From assembly GCF_000687475.1 (NCBI RefSeq), contig NC_057321.1:2542001-2606000 (forward strand): a stretch of DNA of 64,000 bases, given 5' to 3'. This DNA comes from Ustilaginoidea virens (taxonomy: Eukaryota; Ascomycota; Sordariomycetes; Hypocreales; Clavicipitaceae). The first letter of the stretch is position 1. Every line of letters begins with the position of its first letter. The translations under genes were made by a program, and so were the position numbers. The notes under the pieces were generated by a model. That model did no database searches and was not told the origin of the DNA. It saw only the letters and a program-made list of their open reading frames with translations. Below, piece after piece: positions 55,301 through 64,000 of this stretch.

Positions 55301-56259
55301 GCGTCGGCCCGTCGTCAGTTGGCGTCAAGGCGTTTGTCGGAAACTCGGCCATGGTTGACCCCGGTGTTGACGTGCCTGAGCGTTCCTTGGTCGGCGTGCT
55401 GGGCTTTGCCCCCAAAGACATGGAAGCTGAGTCATCGTGGCTGGGCCGCCCAGCCATCTCATTGCCTCGGAAGGTGGACACGGACGTGGACGAGTCGCTT
55501 ACCTTCAAGCCGCCTGCTCGGCTCGTCCTGGCCAGAGGAATGGTGGAGTCGTGCAGAATCGTCCCCTTGCTTATTGGGGCCATGCTGACGACTTGCGTTG
55601 GAACCGGCTCCATGTGGATCCTCATCACATTCGGCGTCGGGTGGGCCGTTCTCGCCGGCGGCGGTCTCTTGCTTGGCGCAGGCATCGCGGCGTGCGCCAT
55701 GACCACCCTGGCCAAGTGGTTCCTGACGCCCGTCATCAAGCCCGGCATGCAGCGCCCCCTGTGGAGCTCGTTTGTGTGGCGCAACGAGCTCGCCGACGTC
55801 TTTATCCAGTCGTTGGCTGTCCCCTGGATGGCCGGGGCCTTTTACGGCACCCCTTTTCTGAACTGGTGGATGCGTAGTCTGGGAGCCAAGATTGGCCACG
55901 GCGTGTGGATAGAGAGCCATCATCTGCCCGAGGCTGAATTGTGCGAGGTCGGCCACGGCGCCACTATCAACAGGCGGGCGGTTATGCAAACGCACCTGTT
56001 CCACGACCGAATCATGCGTCTGGACAAGGTCATCCTGCAAGACGGAGCCACCCTGGGCCCTCGAGCCATCGCACTGCCGGCAACGACCATTGGCGCAGGC
56101 ACAACTGTTGCGGCGTCGTCGCTCGTCATGCGCGGAGAGCAGCTGCCAGCAGGCACGCGATGGAAGGGTAATCCCGTGCGGCCTTGGGTCGAGGGCAAGA
56201 AGCTGGAGAGCTCAGAGAGTTCAGAAGGATCCGACTGGGAACTACCTTGCCCCGCCTGA
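52357..56259 (+). CDS. Pls-type stand-alone NRPS: adenylation-thiolation-multi-TM synthetase (candidate poly(amino acid) synthetase)
   Basis: Intronless, 1300 residues. The adenylation domain (~24-490) has intact core motifs: FTSGSTGKPKGVAVTH (A3), FDASCEEMW (A4), NTYGPTEATV (A5), YRSGDLV and LGGRRIELGEID (A7-A8), and RTSGKVDRKAL with K480 (A10). The thiolation domain (~505-570) carries the phosphopantetheine Ser533 in FDLGGTSL. There is no condensation, thioesterase or reductase domain. Instead, hydrophobic helices (~588-602, 632-650, 822-845, 858-888, 903-930, 1068-1120) alternate with three soluble domains (~655-810, 930-1060, 1170-1280) that have hexapeptide-like periodicity (VGRGARVGGRSTLMPDAVIEPHAVVEPGTVV). 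This order and length match bacterial Pls, the epsilon-poly-L-lysine synthetase, and the related fungal enzyme reported from an Epichloe endophyte (from memory). It should be membrane-bound. The first specificity-code residues read D-A-E; an acidic third position suits a basic substrate, but the product is inference. Confidence 0.92.
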   Translation: MSQTRSKQDLALYPVEEAGTPRTLVDILQLTTDFHPNALAIDNGTSRLTYAQLAERVASRVEKLRAAGVGAGDRVGVRVTSGSLELYVSILAVMTAGAAYVPVDVDDPDERAQLVWTEAGVTAVLADADALTRHNPPVGGPRRKPTVDDDAWIIFTSGSTGKPKGVAVTHRSAAAFVDAESRIFLPNKPLGPGDRVLAGLSVAFDASCEEMWLAWRYGACLVPAPRALVKAGADLGTFLTAQDISVVSTVPTLAALWPVEALKGLRLLILGGEACPPELATRLAANVESVWNTYGPTEATVVACAAPLVAGQAVRIGLPLAGWKLAVVDPEGHPVQWGQEGELVIGGVGMARYLDPEKDRAKFAPAPCFDGERAYRSGDLVRAERDGLFFVGRNDEQIKLGGRRIELGEIDAALMTLPGVSAGASAIRRSETGNQVLVGYVVRKSPPQANDRGILRRLLPATLVPMLVTVDDLPVRTSGKVDRKALPWPPPASSHVDAQPIHGTTAWLAEQWRRVLGVPASPDSHYFDLGGTSLAAAQLVTQLRQRCPTMSVADVYEYPTLAAMAARVDDLAGTKQDDRLVKPTARWVMLVQFLVIFAELTFNGGKWLAGVATLKKFFALRLGPDSWAGAYAWPWWLIAVFWAVFVTFPGRMLTTALGARIFTMGIKPGTYPRGGSVHLRLWAAERFVGMAGIASLAGTQWARRYARLLGCHVGKGVQLHGLAPVTGLASFGAGCAIEPEVDTAGWWIDGDFLHIGFITVGRGARVGGRSTLMPDAVIEPHAVVEPGTVVQGIVRGPDAATASADENRQQHLSEWAFFSGLRYTVTLLLLDFLPVIPAAPALGLTPLLVRDYSNFHQLVVAVIELTLPGAVLGILAYVAVNVMIVRLASLFLRPGSYSWHSTTAWAAWVTHFVMMNLRATLFPIYASLITPTVLRLFGARIGRHVEASTVVPIPSLLRVEEGAFLADDVLLSPFELDSGRIRVGPSSVGVKAFVGNSAMVDPGVDVPERSLVGVLGFAPKDMEAESSWLGRPAISLPRKVDTDVDESLTFKPPARLVLARGMVESCRIVPLLIGAMLTTCVGTGSMWILITFGVGWAVLAGGGLLLGAGIAACAMTTLAKWFLTPVIKPGMQRPLWSSFVWRNELADVFIQSLAVPWMAGAFYGTPFLNWWMRSLGAKIGHGVWIESHHLPEAELCEVGHGATINRRAVMQTHLFHDRIMRLDKVILQDGATLGPRAIALPATTIGAGTTVAASSLVMRGEQLPAGTRWKGNPVRPWVEGKKLESSESSEGSDWELPCPA

Positions 56260-57180
56260 GCCCAGGCGCCCTCCCCGGCGAGGAGAAGAGAGATATTTTG
56301 TTTGCATCATGGTGAGAAGAAAAAAAACCAAACTAGACGACCGAGACACCTTATGGCATATAGAGAAACTGTGCTGCATCAAAGCATGGAGGAAGCTGGG
56401 ACGGTAGCAATGTCGGGGCGGTTTCTCCGGCGTTTTCTCTCTTTTCGATTTTGGTTTGGGCTTTCGCTTTCGTTTTCGTTCATGTGCCATCGGTTCATCT
56501 TTATCCTTGTTTGATAAGAAAAAAAGCTCGCGAGACGAGGTGGAATAATTAGCTTTGGGGGTTTCAGATCGGGCTGCTGCAGCAAGTTGGTATTTAGCGT
56601 AATTCCGAGAACAAGCATCTTGCACACACACACCGATGCCCTCAGCCCGACGTGACCAGCCCGACGGGGCCGGCGGCAAGGAAGCGTTCCGCAGCCGCGA
56701 TTCCCATGCTTCTGCGGCGCGTCCATCACGGCTCTCGTCTGCCTCGACGTGCAGCTCTCCTGCTGCGGTTGTTTGTCGCGAGTGCACACGGGGATACGGC
56801 AGCCCAGGCACAGCGTCTGGACGAATCCCGCAAACGTCTGCAGAGGTGGTGATGGAGAGGGCAAGGTCGACGGGTGAAACTCTGGAGTCTGGACAAGGAG
56901 ACACTGACGTTGAATCCTTGCCGAGCTAAGCCCCAGTCCTACGCGTCAAGCTTCCCCACCCGGACCTCGATGATTGGCGGGTGCTTCCGCTTGCCGAGTA
57001 AGGGAGGGGAGCCTTTGCGTGTTGCACAACGCACCGGTTGGCATACGAATCCTTCGCCTGGAGTCAGATTGCGAATTACTCCGCAGTCAGACTCTGTGTT
57101 TAGATTGATCCCAGCCATTCGCGACGGTAGGCCAAAAGAACGTATAAAAACAGAACAAAAGATGACAACCCGAAAAAAGA
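56260..57180. other. 3' flank of the synthetase gene, no gene seen
   Basis: The synthetase 3' UTR, then unique sequence without a supported frame up to the tRNA-Val terminator. Confidence 0.45.
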
Positions 57181-57195
57181 AAAAAAAAAAAAAAA
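57181..57195 (-). terminator. RNA polymerase III terminator of tRNA-Val
   Basis: A run of 15 A on the plus strand, so T15 in the transcript sense, beginning 5 nt after the tRNA 3' end. Confidence 0.85.
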
Positions 57196-57199
57196 CGTG

Positions 57200-57273
57200 T
57201 GGTTTCGCCCGGGCTCGAACCGGGGACCTTCTCGGTGTTAGCGAGAAATCATGACCAACTAGACCACGAAACC
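57200..57273 (-). tRNA. tRNA-Val (anticodon AAC)
   Basis: The minus strand folds as a complete intronless cloverleaf of 74 nt. Acceptor GGTTTCG pairs with CGAAACC, with discriminator A. The D arm is in GGTCTAGTTGGTCATGATT. The anticodon stem TCTCG/CGAGA encloses loop CTAACAC with anticodon AAC (57237-57239). The T arm is CCCGG-TTCGAGC-CCGGG. AAC (read as IAC after modification) is the usual major valine isoacceptor in eukaryotes. Confidence 0.95.
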
Positions 57274-58499
57274 GGTCTCGCCTGGCTGCGATGCATACCT
57301 CGTCCGCTAAACAATCCCATGTGACCTTGAACAAGCATCGACAACCCCCCCGGCCCCGCAGCTCCCTCGGCGCCACGCCGGAGGTCCACTCCGGCCCGCC
57401 AAGCTTCGCCCTTGCCTGCATGCTTCGTCCCTCCCAGACCCAAGTTGACCACCCAGCCACCCTGCGACGCAGCTGACTCGCCACGTCAGCTCTTCGCTCC
57501 CTGCCCATCGGTTTCCGGCTGCCGCCCAGAGAACCCGTGCTTCCTGCTGCGCATGCCGCCCAGTGTAAGCCGCCTGGTGGTGGGTCGCCCAGCGCCGACA
57601 GCAAAGCACCGCGCCTTGTCGACCGGGAAGAGGAGGCCGCGCCCAGGGGGTGTGCCCCGTGGCAGCGGTCCGGGCGGCTGGACACACGTCACGCATGACG
57701 TGCTGCTTCGAGGGATAAACGACGGTCGGACGGACGGACGGACCCCGACGGCCGCGTCATGCGCCGCCCTGTCCACGGCTTTGTGGCGCAACCGCGTACA
57801 GGCGTACGCGGCTTTGGCCTCGTAAGCGCCGAGGCCTGCGGACTGCACGGCGGGGACAAGTGTCGTTGCTGACGGCGCACGCGTGACGCGGTTTGGTCCA
57901 AGATTCTCCAAGATTCACCAAGGCAGATGGATGTGCTGCGCATCGCTTTGCTTGTCCAGCGGGAGGCGACGCAGTAGTTGCGGCGCTGGGAGCTGCCTCG
58001 AGTATTCGGCGAGACGCATTGCGTGTGTTCTAATCGCATGGCGTATCTTCTTGTGCGGACGTTTGGAGCCGCACGTAATACCCCGCGATGCCTTTGGAAT
58101 CAGAGGTTCGTGCTTGCATGCTGCAGCTGGTGTCTGCGTGCGAATGCATCTGATGCACAGTATGTATTCCGCGTTCATGTTGCGGCTGGTGTTTGCGCGC
58201 GCATGCAGCTAAAATCATCGGCATGGCCGCTGGCCCAACCTATGCTGCAGTCGCACTGATTCCATCTACGCTGCATCTACGAGCAGACAAGCACGCTGAA
58301 AACCCACCAGTCAACCGTCGTGAATCGTCATCATTGCTGGGATTGGGATCCTCGCCACACCAGCCAGACCAAGCAGGCCGTGCCCCAGAAAACAGAGATG
58401 CAGTACTCCAAGCCAGATGAACGCCTCGGCGGGGGAACAGAAAGTTAATACAATAGAACGAAATAAAACAAAACAGAATAAGCAAAACGAACCAAAGAG
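57274..58499. other. Intergenic, no supported gene
   Basis: GC-rich unique sequence with overlapping short frames. At ~58120-58205 a GCTGCAGCTGGTGTCTGCG-like phrase recurs (TTGCGGCTGGTGTTTGCGCG), with ATGCA-rich text. No domain seen. Confidence 0.4.
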
Positions 58500-58672
58500 G
58501 ATCAGAAAGGATCAAAAAGGAAAAAACGGTCAAAAGTATCAAAAAGGATCAAACAAGGATACAAAACGATCAAAAGTATCAAAAAGAATCAAACAAGGAT
58601 ACAAAACGATCAAAAGTATCAAAAAGAATCAAAAAAAAAAGATCAAAAAGTATCACAAAGTATCAAAAAAGA
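58500..58672. repeat. A-rich tandem repeat 3' of the WD40-like gene
   Basis: Units of GATCAAAAAGTATC, GGATCAAACAAGGATAC and AAAACGATCAAAAGTATC recur, with one ~40-bp block duplicated (58535-58574 and 58577-58614). It starts next to the minus-strand stop codon at 58673, so it may be transcribed as a U-rich 3' UTR. Confidence 0.8.
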
Positions 58673-60472
58673 CTACTCCTTCCTCGGGTGAACATCATAC
58701 ACGCCAATCCGGCCGTCCGCATCCCCCACCAGCAGGGCCTTGCCGTCGGCCGAAAAGCACAGCTCCCTGACCTTGGCCAGATCGTCAAACTGGCCGAGGC
58801 CGGGCTTGGGCCCGCTGTCGACGGCCGTGGCGTTGCGGTCGGGCCAGCTCCACACCTCGTGCGAGGACATGACGTCGATGACGGCCAGGGTGCCGCGCGC
58901 GCCGATGGCGGCCCCGCTGGCGTGGCAGTAGGCCACGTACCGGCAGTCGGGCGAGATGCAGCTCGTGCAGTTGGGGATGCCAAACACCCTGGTCGAGTTG
59001 GCGGCCAGGTCCCACACCAGGACGTAGCGCGAGGGCACCCGCACCGTCGTGAGGTTGTACTCGGCGCCGCCGCGGACGGGCACGGCGCGGAAGGTGGCGG
59101 GGATCCAGATCGACACCACCACGCTGCCGTAGGTGGCCAGGTGGCAGGGGATGGCCGTGTCGAGCTCCGCGTGCTGCCAGGGCCGCGCGACGCGGTACGG
59201 CTTGCTGCCGGGCTGGCCGCCGCCGACGTCGTGCGTCTCCCACGCCATGAGCAGCGTCTCCCTCTGCGGCGGCGGGTTGCCCATGCGCGGCGGCCGCGGA
59301 CCGGCTGCCGCGACAACCAGGGGGCTCGTGGCCGAGAGGGCCAGCTCCGGGTACTGCGGGATGAAGGGCAGGTTGGCCTGGGCCAGGTCTATCGTCCGCA
59401 TCTTCACAAACGGCTTCTTCTCCCTCGTGGCGGCGTAGAGGTCGATCTTGTTGGCTTCCCCCCGGTAGGCGGCGAGGCAGCCCCATCCGTGGTCGTACGC
59501 CTCCTCCATCTTGCCGGCCGCCCAGCGATCCGCCCCGTCAATCGTCTGGACGCTCTTCTTCTTGTCCCAGTTCCAGACCTCCACCGTCCGGCCAAACTTG
59601 GTGGCAATGGCGACGAGCCGCGACGTCTCGGACAGGATGGCATGGCTGCGGATCAGGTAGTCGCGCGAGCGGGACTGGGCCTCGGTGTACGACGAGAACT
59701 TGATGGTGCTCAGCACGTCGCCCGTTTCCAGAGACCACACTTTGACAAAGTTGTTGCCGTGCTTGCTGGCGAGGGTCGACGACGTCGACGACACGTCGAG
59801 GTGGTGCACGCAGTTGTTGATGCGCTTGTCGTCGGACACGACCAGGGTCCTGAGGGAGGCTTGCAGGGCGGAGGGCGGCCGAGAACCCGAAGCGTGGACG
59901 AGGAGCGTCGAGATGGGCGGCGGCGGCGGCGGCGGCGGCGATGCGCACGGAAGGAGCCCACTTGGGACGTCGGTGGCGGTGGCGGCGGCGGCGGTAGCAG
60001 CAGCTACGCTTGTAGAGGGATCTGAGTAGCGTGACGACGAGCGGCCGGCGCTGCTGCTGCTGGCTCCCAGCGAGGTTTCCGAAGGACGGCGTCCGACGGA
60101 GAGGGAGGAGGAGGAGCAGGAGGAGCCCGCCTTGGGAGGCAGCGGAGGGAGGGGCTTGGTGGGCGCGGGATAGAGGCTGTAGGTGGGACAGTGTGTGGAG
60201 GAGGCGTTGGAGCAAGAGCGCACGGTCGAGGATGTGTGGGACTGCGCGCCTTGGGAGGCCGGTCGTCTGGGAACCGTGTCGGAGGTCAAGAAGCCATGTC
60301 GAGTGTTGGAGCCGAGGCCAGACGCCGAGGGCGAGTGGGCCAAGGTCAAGCCGGAGAAGGGATCTTTCAGCAGGCAGCTGCTGTCGGCGTCGTGGACTCG
60401 CAGCCCGTCGTCGGGGTTGTCCAGCGCAGCCGCGATGCTGTCGCTCCGTCTGCTCCTCGAAAAGGCCCGCAT
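58673..60472 (-). CDS. WD40-repeat-like protein
   Basis: Probable beta-propeller scaffold of 599 residues from the ATG at 60472 (MRAFSRSRRSDSIAAALD). An in-frame ATG at 60523 would add 17 residues encoded by a 12-bp repeat, so I prefer 60472. Residues ~1-190 are Ser/Pro-rich and disordered (KPLPPLPPKAGSSCSSSS, Ala and Pro runs). The rest has degenerate WD-type blades ending in W-D-like dipeptides: NNFVKVWSLETGDVLSTIKF, RTVEVWNWDKKKSVQTI, RYVLVWDLAANSTRVFGI, LAVIDVMSSHEVWSWPD, and a final FSADGKALLVGDADGRIGVYDV. GH/WD dipeptides are poor, so blade number is uncertain (five to seven). No catalytic domain, signal or membrane segment. Intronless. I do not recognise a named orthologue. Confidence 0.82.
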   Translation of the reverse strand: MRAFSRSRRSDSIAAALDNPDDGLRVHDADSSCLLKDPFSGLTLAHSPSASGLGSNTRHGFLTSDTVPRRPASQGAQSHTSSTVRSCSNASSTHCPTYSLYPAPTKPLPPLPPKAGSSCSSSSLSVGRRPSETSLGASSSSAGRSSSRYSDPSTSVAAATAAAATATDVPSGLLPCASPPPPPPPPISTLLVHASGSRPPSALQASLRTLVVSDDKRINNCVHHLDVSSTSSTLASKHGNNFVKVWSLETGDVLSTIKFSSYTEAQSRSRDYLIRSHAILSETSRLVAIATKFGRTVEVWNWDKKKSVQTIDGADRWAAGKMEEAYDHGWGCLAAYRGEANKIDLYAATREKKPFVKMRTIDLAQANLPFIPQYPELALSATSPLVVAAAGPRPPRMGNPPPQRETLLMAWETHDVGGGQPGSKPYRVARPWQHAELDTAIPCHLATYGSVVVSIWIPATFRAVPVRGGAEYNLTTVRVPSRYVLVWDLAANSTRVFGIPNCTSCISPDCRYVAYCHASGAAIGARGTLAVIDVMSSHEVWSWPDRNATAVDSGPKPGLGQFDDLAKVRELCFSADGKALLVGDADGRIGVYDVHPRKE

Positions 60473-60524
60473 TAGGCCGTGGTGATGGGCCGTGGTGATG
60501 GGCCGTGGTGATGGGGTCGTCAAG
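60473..60524. repeat. 12-bp repeat GGGCCGTGGTGA
   Basis: Three copies plus flanks directly upstream of the preferred start of the WD40-like gene. If translated from the upstream ATG it would give an Ile/Thr/His-rich extension. Confidence 0.85.
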
Positions 60525-63500
60525 TCGGCAGTCGTTTTGCAATGCGAATAATTTTTACATGGCTGCCGGGATTCGGGGGAAATCGATTGCAGAGGATGAA
60601 AAACAGGAGCATATGGGCAGTTACTTAAGCTCGTGGCCGTTCAGCCTTGTTCTCTCTCTCTTTTTTTTTTTTTTATTAATATTACTTATTATCCTATTGA
60701 TATTTTATAAAAAGGGAAGGAGGGGGGGTGGTGCTCTTGCCCGACTTGTGGCTGCGGGGTTGTTCATGCACCTGTCACAGGCACCACGGGTACCGCAGAT
60801 ACCAGGTGCCAACGGCTGCTGGGCCGCTGCATCAAGAGTTGCAACAGGGGGTATCGGGTGCCCATGGAGCAGAGGGCGTCTGGGTATCGAGTGATGGTTA
60901 TACATGCTGGGACGCGCCGGGCTCCGCTCCACCGCGGGACAACGGCGGCTTTGCGAGTTTGCGAGAAGAGCTGAATCGCGGATGGGGTCCGGGCCCCAGG
61001 TCCGCGGGAGGGGAGGGCTGGCTGACAATGAATTAATCTCGCATTGGCATTCTGGCAAAAATGGCTGTGAAGATTGGACGCCGACTTTTTGTGACGAGAA
61101 GGGGGGGAAAGTCGGCTGGCGCCCACCAACCAATGGGAGGCGGAGCACGCCTCGCCAAGCATGTGCATGTGCAGGCGCAGGCGCAGGCACCTGCACTCGC
61201 TCTTGGATGCTCTTGCACTTGCACGCTCTTGCAGTCGCTCTTGCACATGCACTTACTTGCCCTTGCACATGAAGACGCATGAAGACGCATCACACCAGAT
61301 CAGCCGTCTGTTTGTTCGCTTCTTTGCATCACACGTCTTTCGTCTTTCAACAGCCCCGTGTTTGTCGTCAACCCGCCCCACCAGGCCGACAGGACGTGCG
61401 GCCTAGGCCTAGCCTGCCATTCACTCATGAGCAACGCTCCGCCAAAGCAACGCTCCACTGAAGCAGCCGTTGGCCCTATCGGAAGACGAAGTCGCCTTGG
61501 AGCCTCGAGGTCATTTTGGCGGCCGTGTAGCCGCAGCAGCTGAAAGCGCCGTTTGTGGTTCATCCGACTGACTCTTGGGTGCTGGCGTCCTTTGTAGGCG
61601 CACTTTGTAGGCGCACCCCCTCCTGGTCGCTCCGACGCCACACCGCGCTGGGTCCAGGGGTAAAATAGTAAGAAATCGGGTGCTGAGTCAGGGGGGTGCC
61701 CGTCTCGGCCACCGTGCTGCAACCTGCCATGGCGGCCCGCCCGTGGATTGGATTGGATTGGCTGCGAATCACTTGTCATGGCTGTGGTTGGTCCCGCCGG
61801 TGGCGCATAAGGTGGATCGTCAGTCACCACCAGCACAACAATCCACACAATAATGGCAAGTCCACAAGCATCCCCGCCGTTGCTCGCGTGCAGTAAGTAC
61901 TGTACATAAGTAACTCCTCCTTCTCGGCCAGAATCGGGACGCGAAACGCGGAGGCCCGCTGGGAAAGGGGATGGCCAAGGTCGGCCACTTCGCTCGTCGC
62001 CAAGGACCAAGAACCAAGAACCAAGAACCAAGAACCAACCTGCCAACGACCAATGGCCGGCTCCTTAGTAATGACCTCGCCAAAGAAGTCCCCATCTTCT
62101 GCGCGGCGAGTACTCCGTACTCCGTACTCGGTACGCCCCGAGTCTGCCAGACTTGCTGCAAAGCCGCGGATAAGTAATCGCCCCAGGGCCCCTTTCTTCT
62201 TTCTTTCTCCAACTCAATGCCCTCAAAGACCCCGTGCCGTTTGTGCCGTTTGTGCCGTTTCTTTTTCTCCTTGCCAGCCACCGCCCCCCTTGCACCACAC
62301 ACACCAGACCACACCCCACACGCCCCACAACCCGCCCATTGTCGTTCACTAGCCTGGCGGAAATTAGGTAATCAGGGACCGGCTCAGACCAGACCAGACC
62401 AGAACCCCCACCGCCGACTCGCCTTCGTCGCCTATTCATCGCGAGAAGAATGGGATATCTCATGCTTCAGCCACGAAACAAGCCCTCCAGTCCCCAGTTT
62501 CCACCGCACGCAATCACGCGGCAACCACGCGGCAACCACGCGGCAACCACGCGGCAATCACGCGGCAATCATGCGGCAATCATGCGGCAATCATGCGGCA
62601 ATCATGCGGCTGAACCTTCCCCGGCCACGGGCAAGAACTCGTTGCTCCCGGGACCGGGCTGGGTTCCGCAGTCCAAGAAGCACCAGACGCCTCCTTTGCC
62701 GACGTGCCCGTGCGCCCCGAATCCCGGAGCAGCAGCATCATACATAATGCCCACGCGTCAATGGACAGTGCCGCAGGGTCACGGGTGTCGCTGTTGATGC
62801 CGCTCGTGCCTGCGTCCGGCCCTGGCCACGTTCCACCACCTCATTGTACCACGAGCATAATGCGCCACGACGCCCTCACCAACGGTCCACATGAAGCACG
62901 CGGTGCATCAGATCCGTCGGGGGCCTGGACCCGGCCAATGCTTCATCTGCGTTTGCCGACGGCCGAGACGCGACGGCGCATCTCCCAACGACAGCGGACA
63001 GCGGACAGCGGACAGCGGACGGCGGACGGGCTTCCGTCGCGGCGGCATCGGCGCCAGCCCCAGCCTGGATGGAAGCCCACCCCCAGCTGAGCCGGCCATT
63101 CTGTCGCCTGTTCCATAGAGAAGGCTTGCCCTTTTGCGTCGCGCAGCTGCCGTTCGGGGTCGTCGTTGCACGGGGAACAACCATTGCCCGATTGCGCGCA
63201 TTGCTCGGCAAGCCGGGTGGTTTCACCGGGGGCCCTGTCGAACCTCTGAGCCCTCAGCGACGAAGGGCGTGATTCGCGGACGGCGAGCGAGGACGTCCCA
63301 CCCGTTGGACCACTCAGGAGCCGGCGGAGGCGAGTCGACTGGCACGGCCAAGCTAGGTGCAGGTGCAGGTGCAGGTGCAGGTGCCCGCCGGGATGGCCAC
63401 GGGAGAGCAGACACCCGAGTGGACGAGCAACACGACGACGACGCTGAACAAGCGCATGGCTGACGGAGCTGCGGGATCCACTGGCGGGAGGCCTGGGCAG

Positions 63501-64000
63501 AATGGGCTGTGCGGTCGGATCGCGGATTGCGCGCAACAAGCACGTTTACGTGGGAGCTTTCTCCATGGTGCCAAGAGCTTGCGTCAGAAGAGACGAACAG
63601 AGGAGAAAACTCACTACTGCAGATAGCTTTGACAATCAAAAGTGGTGTCATGGCCGCGGGACATGTGGCGGCTGCTTCGTGTGCCGTGCGGGTTCTCAAA
63701 GGATGAATGCCGCTATTCTGCGAGTCAACAGCAAAGAGTCGATTCCGTCTGTGCCGGTCAGACTATCTAGCGAACCACGGCCATCCGGCAGATGCAAGCT
63801 CGATTATAGCCGTCCAGCCGTCCAGCAGTCTTGTGTGGGCGAGTTCCAGGCCCTGCCGTCATCCTGGCAGGGTGCGGGACAACACGGATGCCCGAAGCTG
63901 GCCGTGATGCGGCGACGGGCTCAAAGGGCGTCTGGGCACAATCTCAACTCGCGCCGTTTCCTTTCTCCACTCTACCGAGCAACCGCTGCCTCGTCACGTT
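60525..64000. other. Right edge, repeats but no supported gene
   Basis: No frame has a recognisable domain. Repeats present: GCAGGC- and CTTGCAC-type tracts (61168-61265), AGAACCA (62007-62037), an 11-bp ACGCGGCAACC/ATGCGGCAATC array (62512-62610), CGGACAG (62993-63020) and GGTGCA (63355-63382). Two overlapping TACTCCGTA 9-mers lie at 62111 and 62118. The plus-strand TATA-like run near 60680-60710 is AT-rich only. Confidence 0.45.
62512..62610. repeat. 11-bp tandem array in two sequence versions
   Basis: About nine units: the first half reads ACGCGGCAACC, the second half ATGCGGCAATC, so the versions differ by two C-to-T changes and are spatially segregated. Confidence 0.9.

Noticed and set aside
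52357..56259. Synthetase considered as alpha-aminoadipate reductase (Lys2-like) or ordinary NRPS
   Set aside because: There is no terminal reductase NAD(P) motif and no condensation-domain HHxxxDG; the C-terminal half is multi-TM with beta-helix-like domains.
58688..60025. 445-codon frame antisense to the WD40-like gene
   Set aside because: Composition is Gly/Arg/Val/His-rich shadow; the sense frame shows WD-type blades.
62512..62610. Regular short repeats considered as CRISPR
   Set aside because: Units are 11 bp and contiguous with no unique spacers; the organism is a eukaryote.

Overview
The window reads as nuclear DNA of a filamentous ascomycete, most likely Sordariomycetes and probably Hypocreales. 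The evidence is short spliceosomal introns (about 65-150 nt, GTRNGT...CTAAC...YAG), GC-rich coding exons, a Zn2Cys6 regulator of the type common in Hypocreales, a DFG5/DCW1-type wall mannanase, an S53 protease and a eukaryotic tRNA-Ser with an intron beside the anticodon. There are no operons, no Shine-Dalgarno sites, no CRISPR array and no intact transposon. The species call is inference. Gene density is low (15 protein genes and 2 tRNAs in 64 kb), and intergenic DNA is unusually rich in micro- and minisatellites and homopolymer runs.

Layout. 0.7-4.1 kb: a six-exon Zn2Cys6 transcription factor, then an acidic protein of unknown function on the other strand. 4.1-9.2 kb: repeat-bearing DNA without a convincing gene. 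9.2-9.5 kb: a small secreted eight-cysteine protein. 9.5-14.5 kb: non-coding, with a 68-bp palindrome-bearing tandem repeat. 14.5-30.0 kb is the gene-rich core: GH76 cell-wall mannosidase, ERV41-type ER-Golgi protein, a mitochondrial helical membrane protein, an intracellular GH13 alpha-amylase, and a divergent pair of secreted proteases (A1 aspartic and S53 sedolisin). 30.8 kb: tRNA-Ser(UGA). 32.2-35.4 kb: a large RS/RE-rich protein. 35.4-37.9 kb: an AT-richer satellite block with about seven ~130-bp repeats, an LTR-like fragment and ~97-bp repeats. 37.9-45.9 kb: a small secreted protein, a conserved unnamed protein and a glutamine-amidotransferase-like (BPL_N) protein. 46-52.3 kb: homopolymer-rich DNA without a clear gene. 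52.4-56.3 kb: a 1,300-residue intronless adenylation-thiolation-multi-TM synthetase. 57.2 kb: tRNA-Val(AAC). 58.7-60.5 kb: a WD40-like protein. 60.5-64 kb: no supported gene.

Most genes are independent. Two themes link some of them: extracellular degradation and wall remodelling (A1 and S53 proteases sharing a 672-bp promoter, GH76, small secreted proteins), and one stand-alone biosynthetic enzyme. The synthetase has the order A - T - transmembrane helices alternating with three soluble beta-helix-like domains, with no condensation, thioesterase or reductase domain. That is the architecture of Pls-type poly(amino acid) synthetases, the epsilon-poly-L-lysine synthetase family, and it is the best candidate in the window for an unusual biological system.
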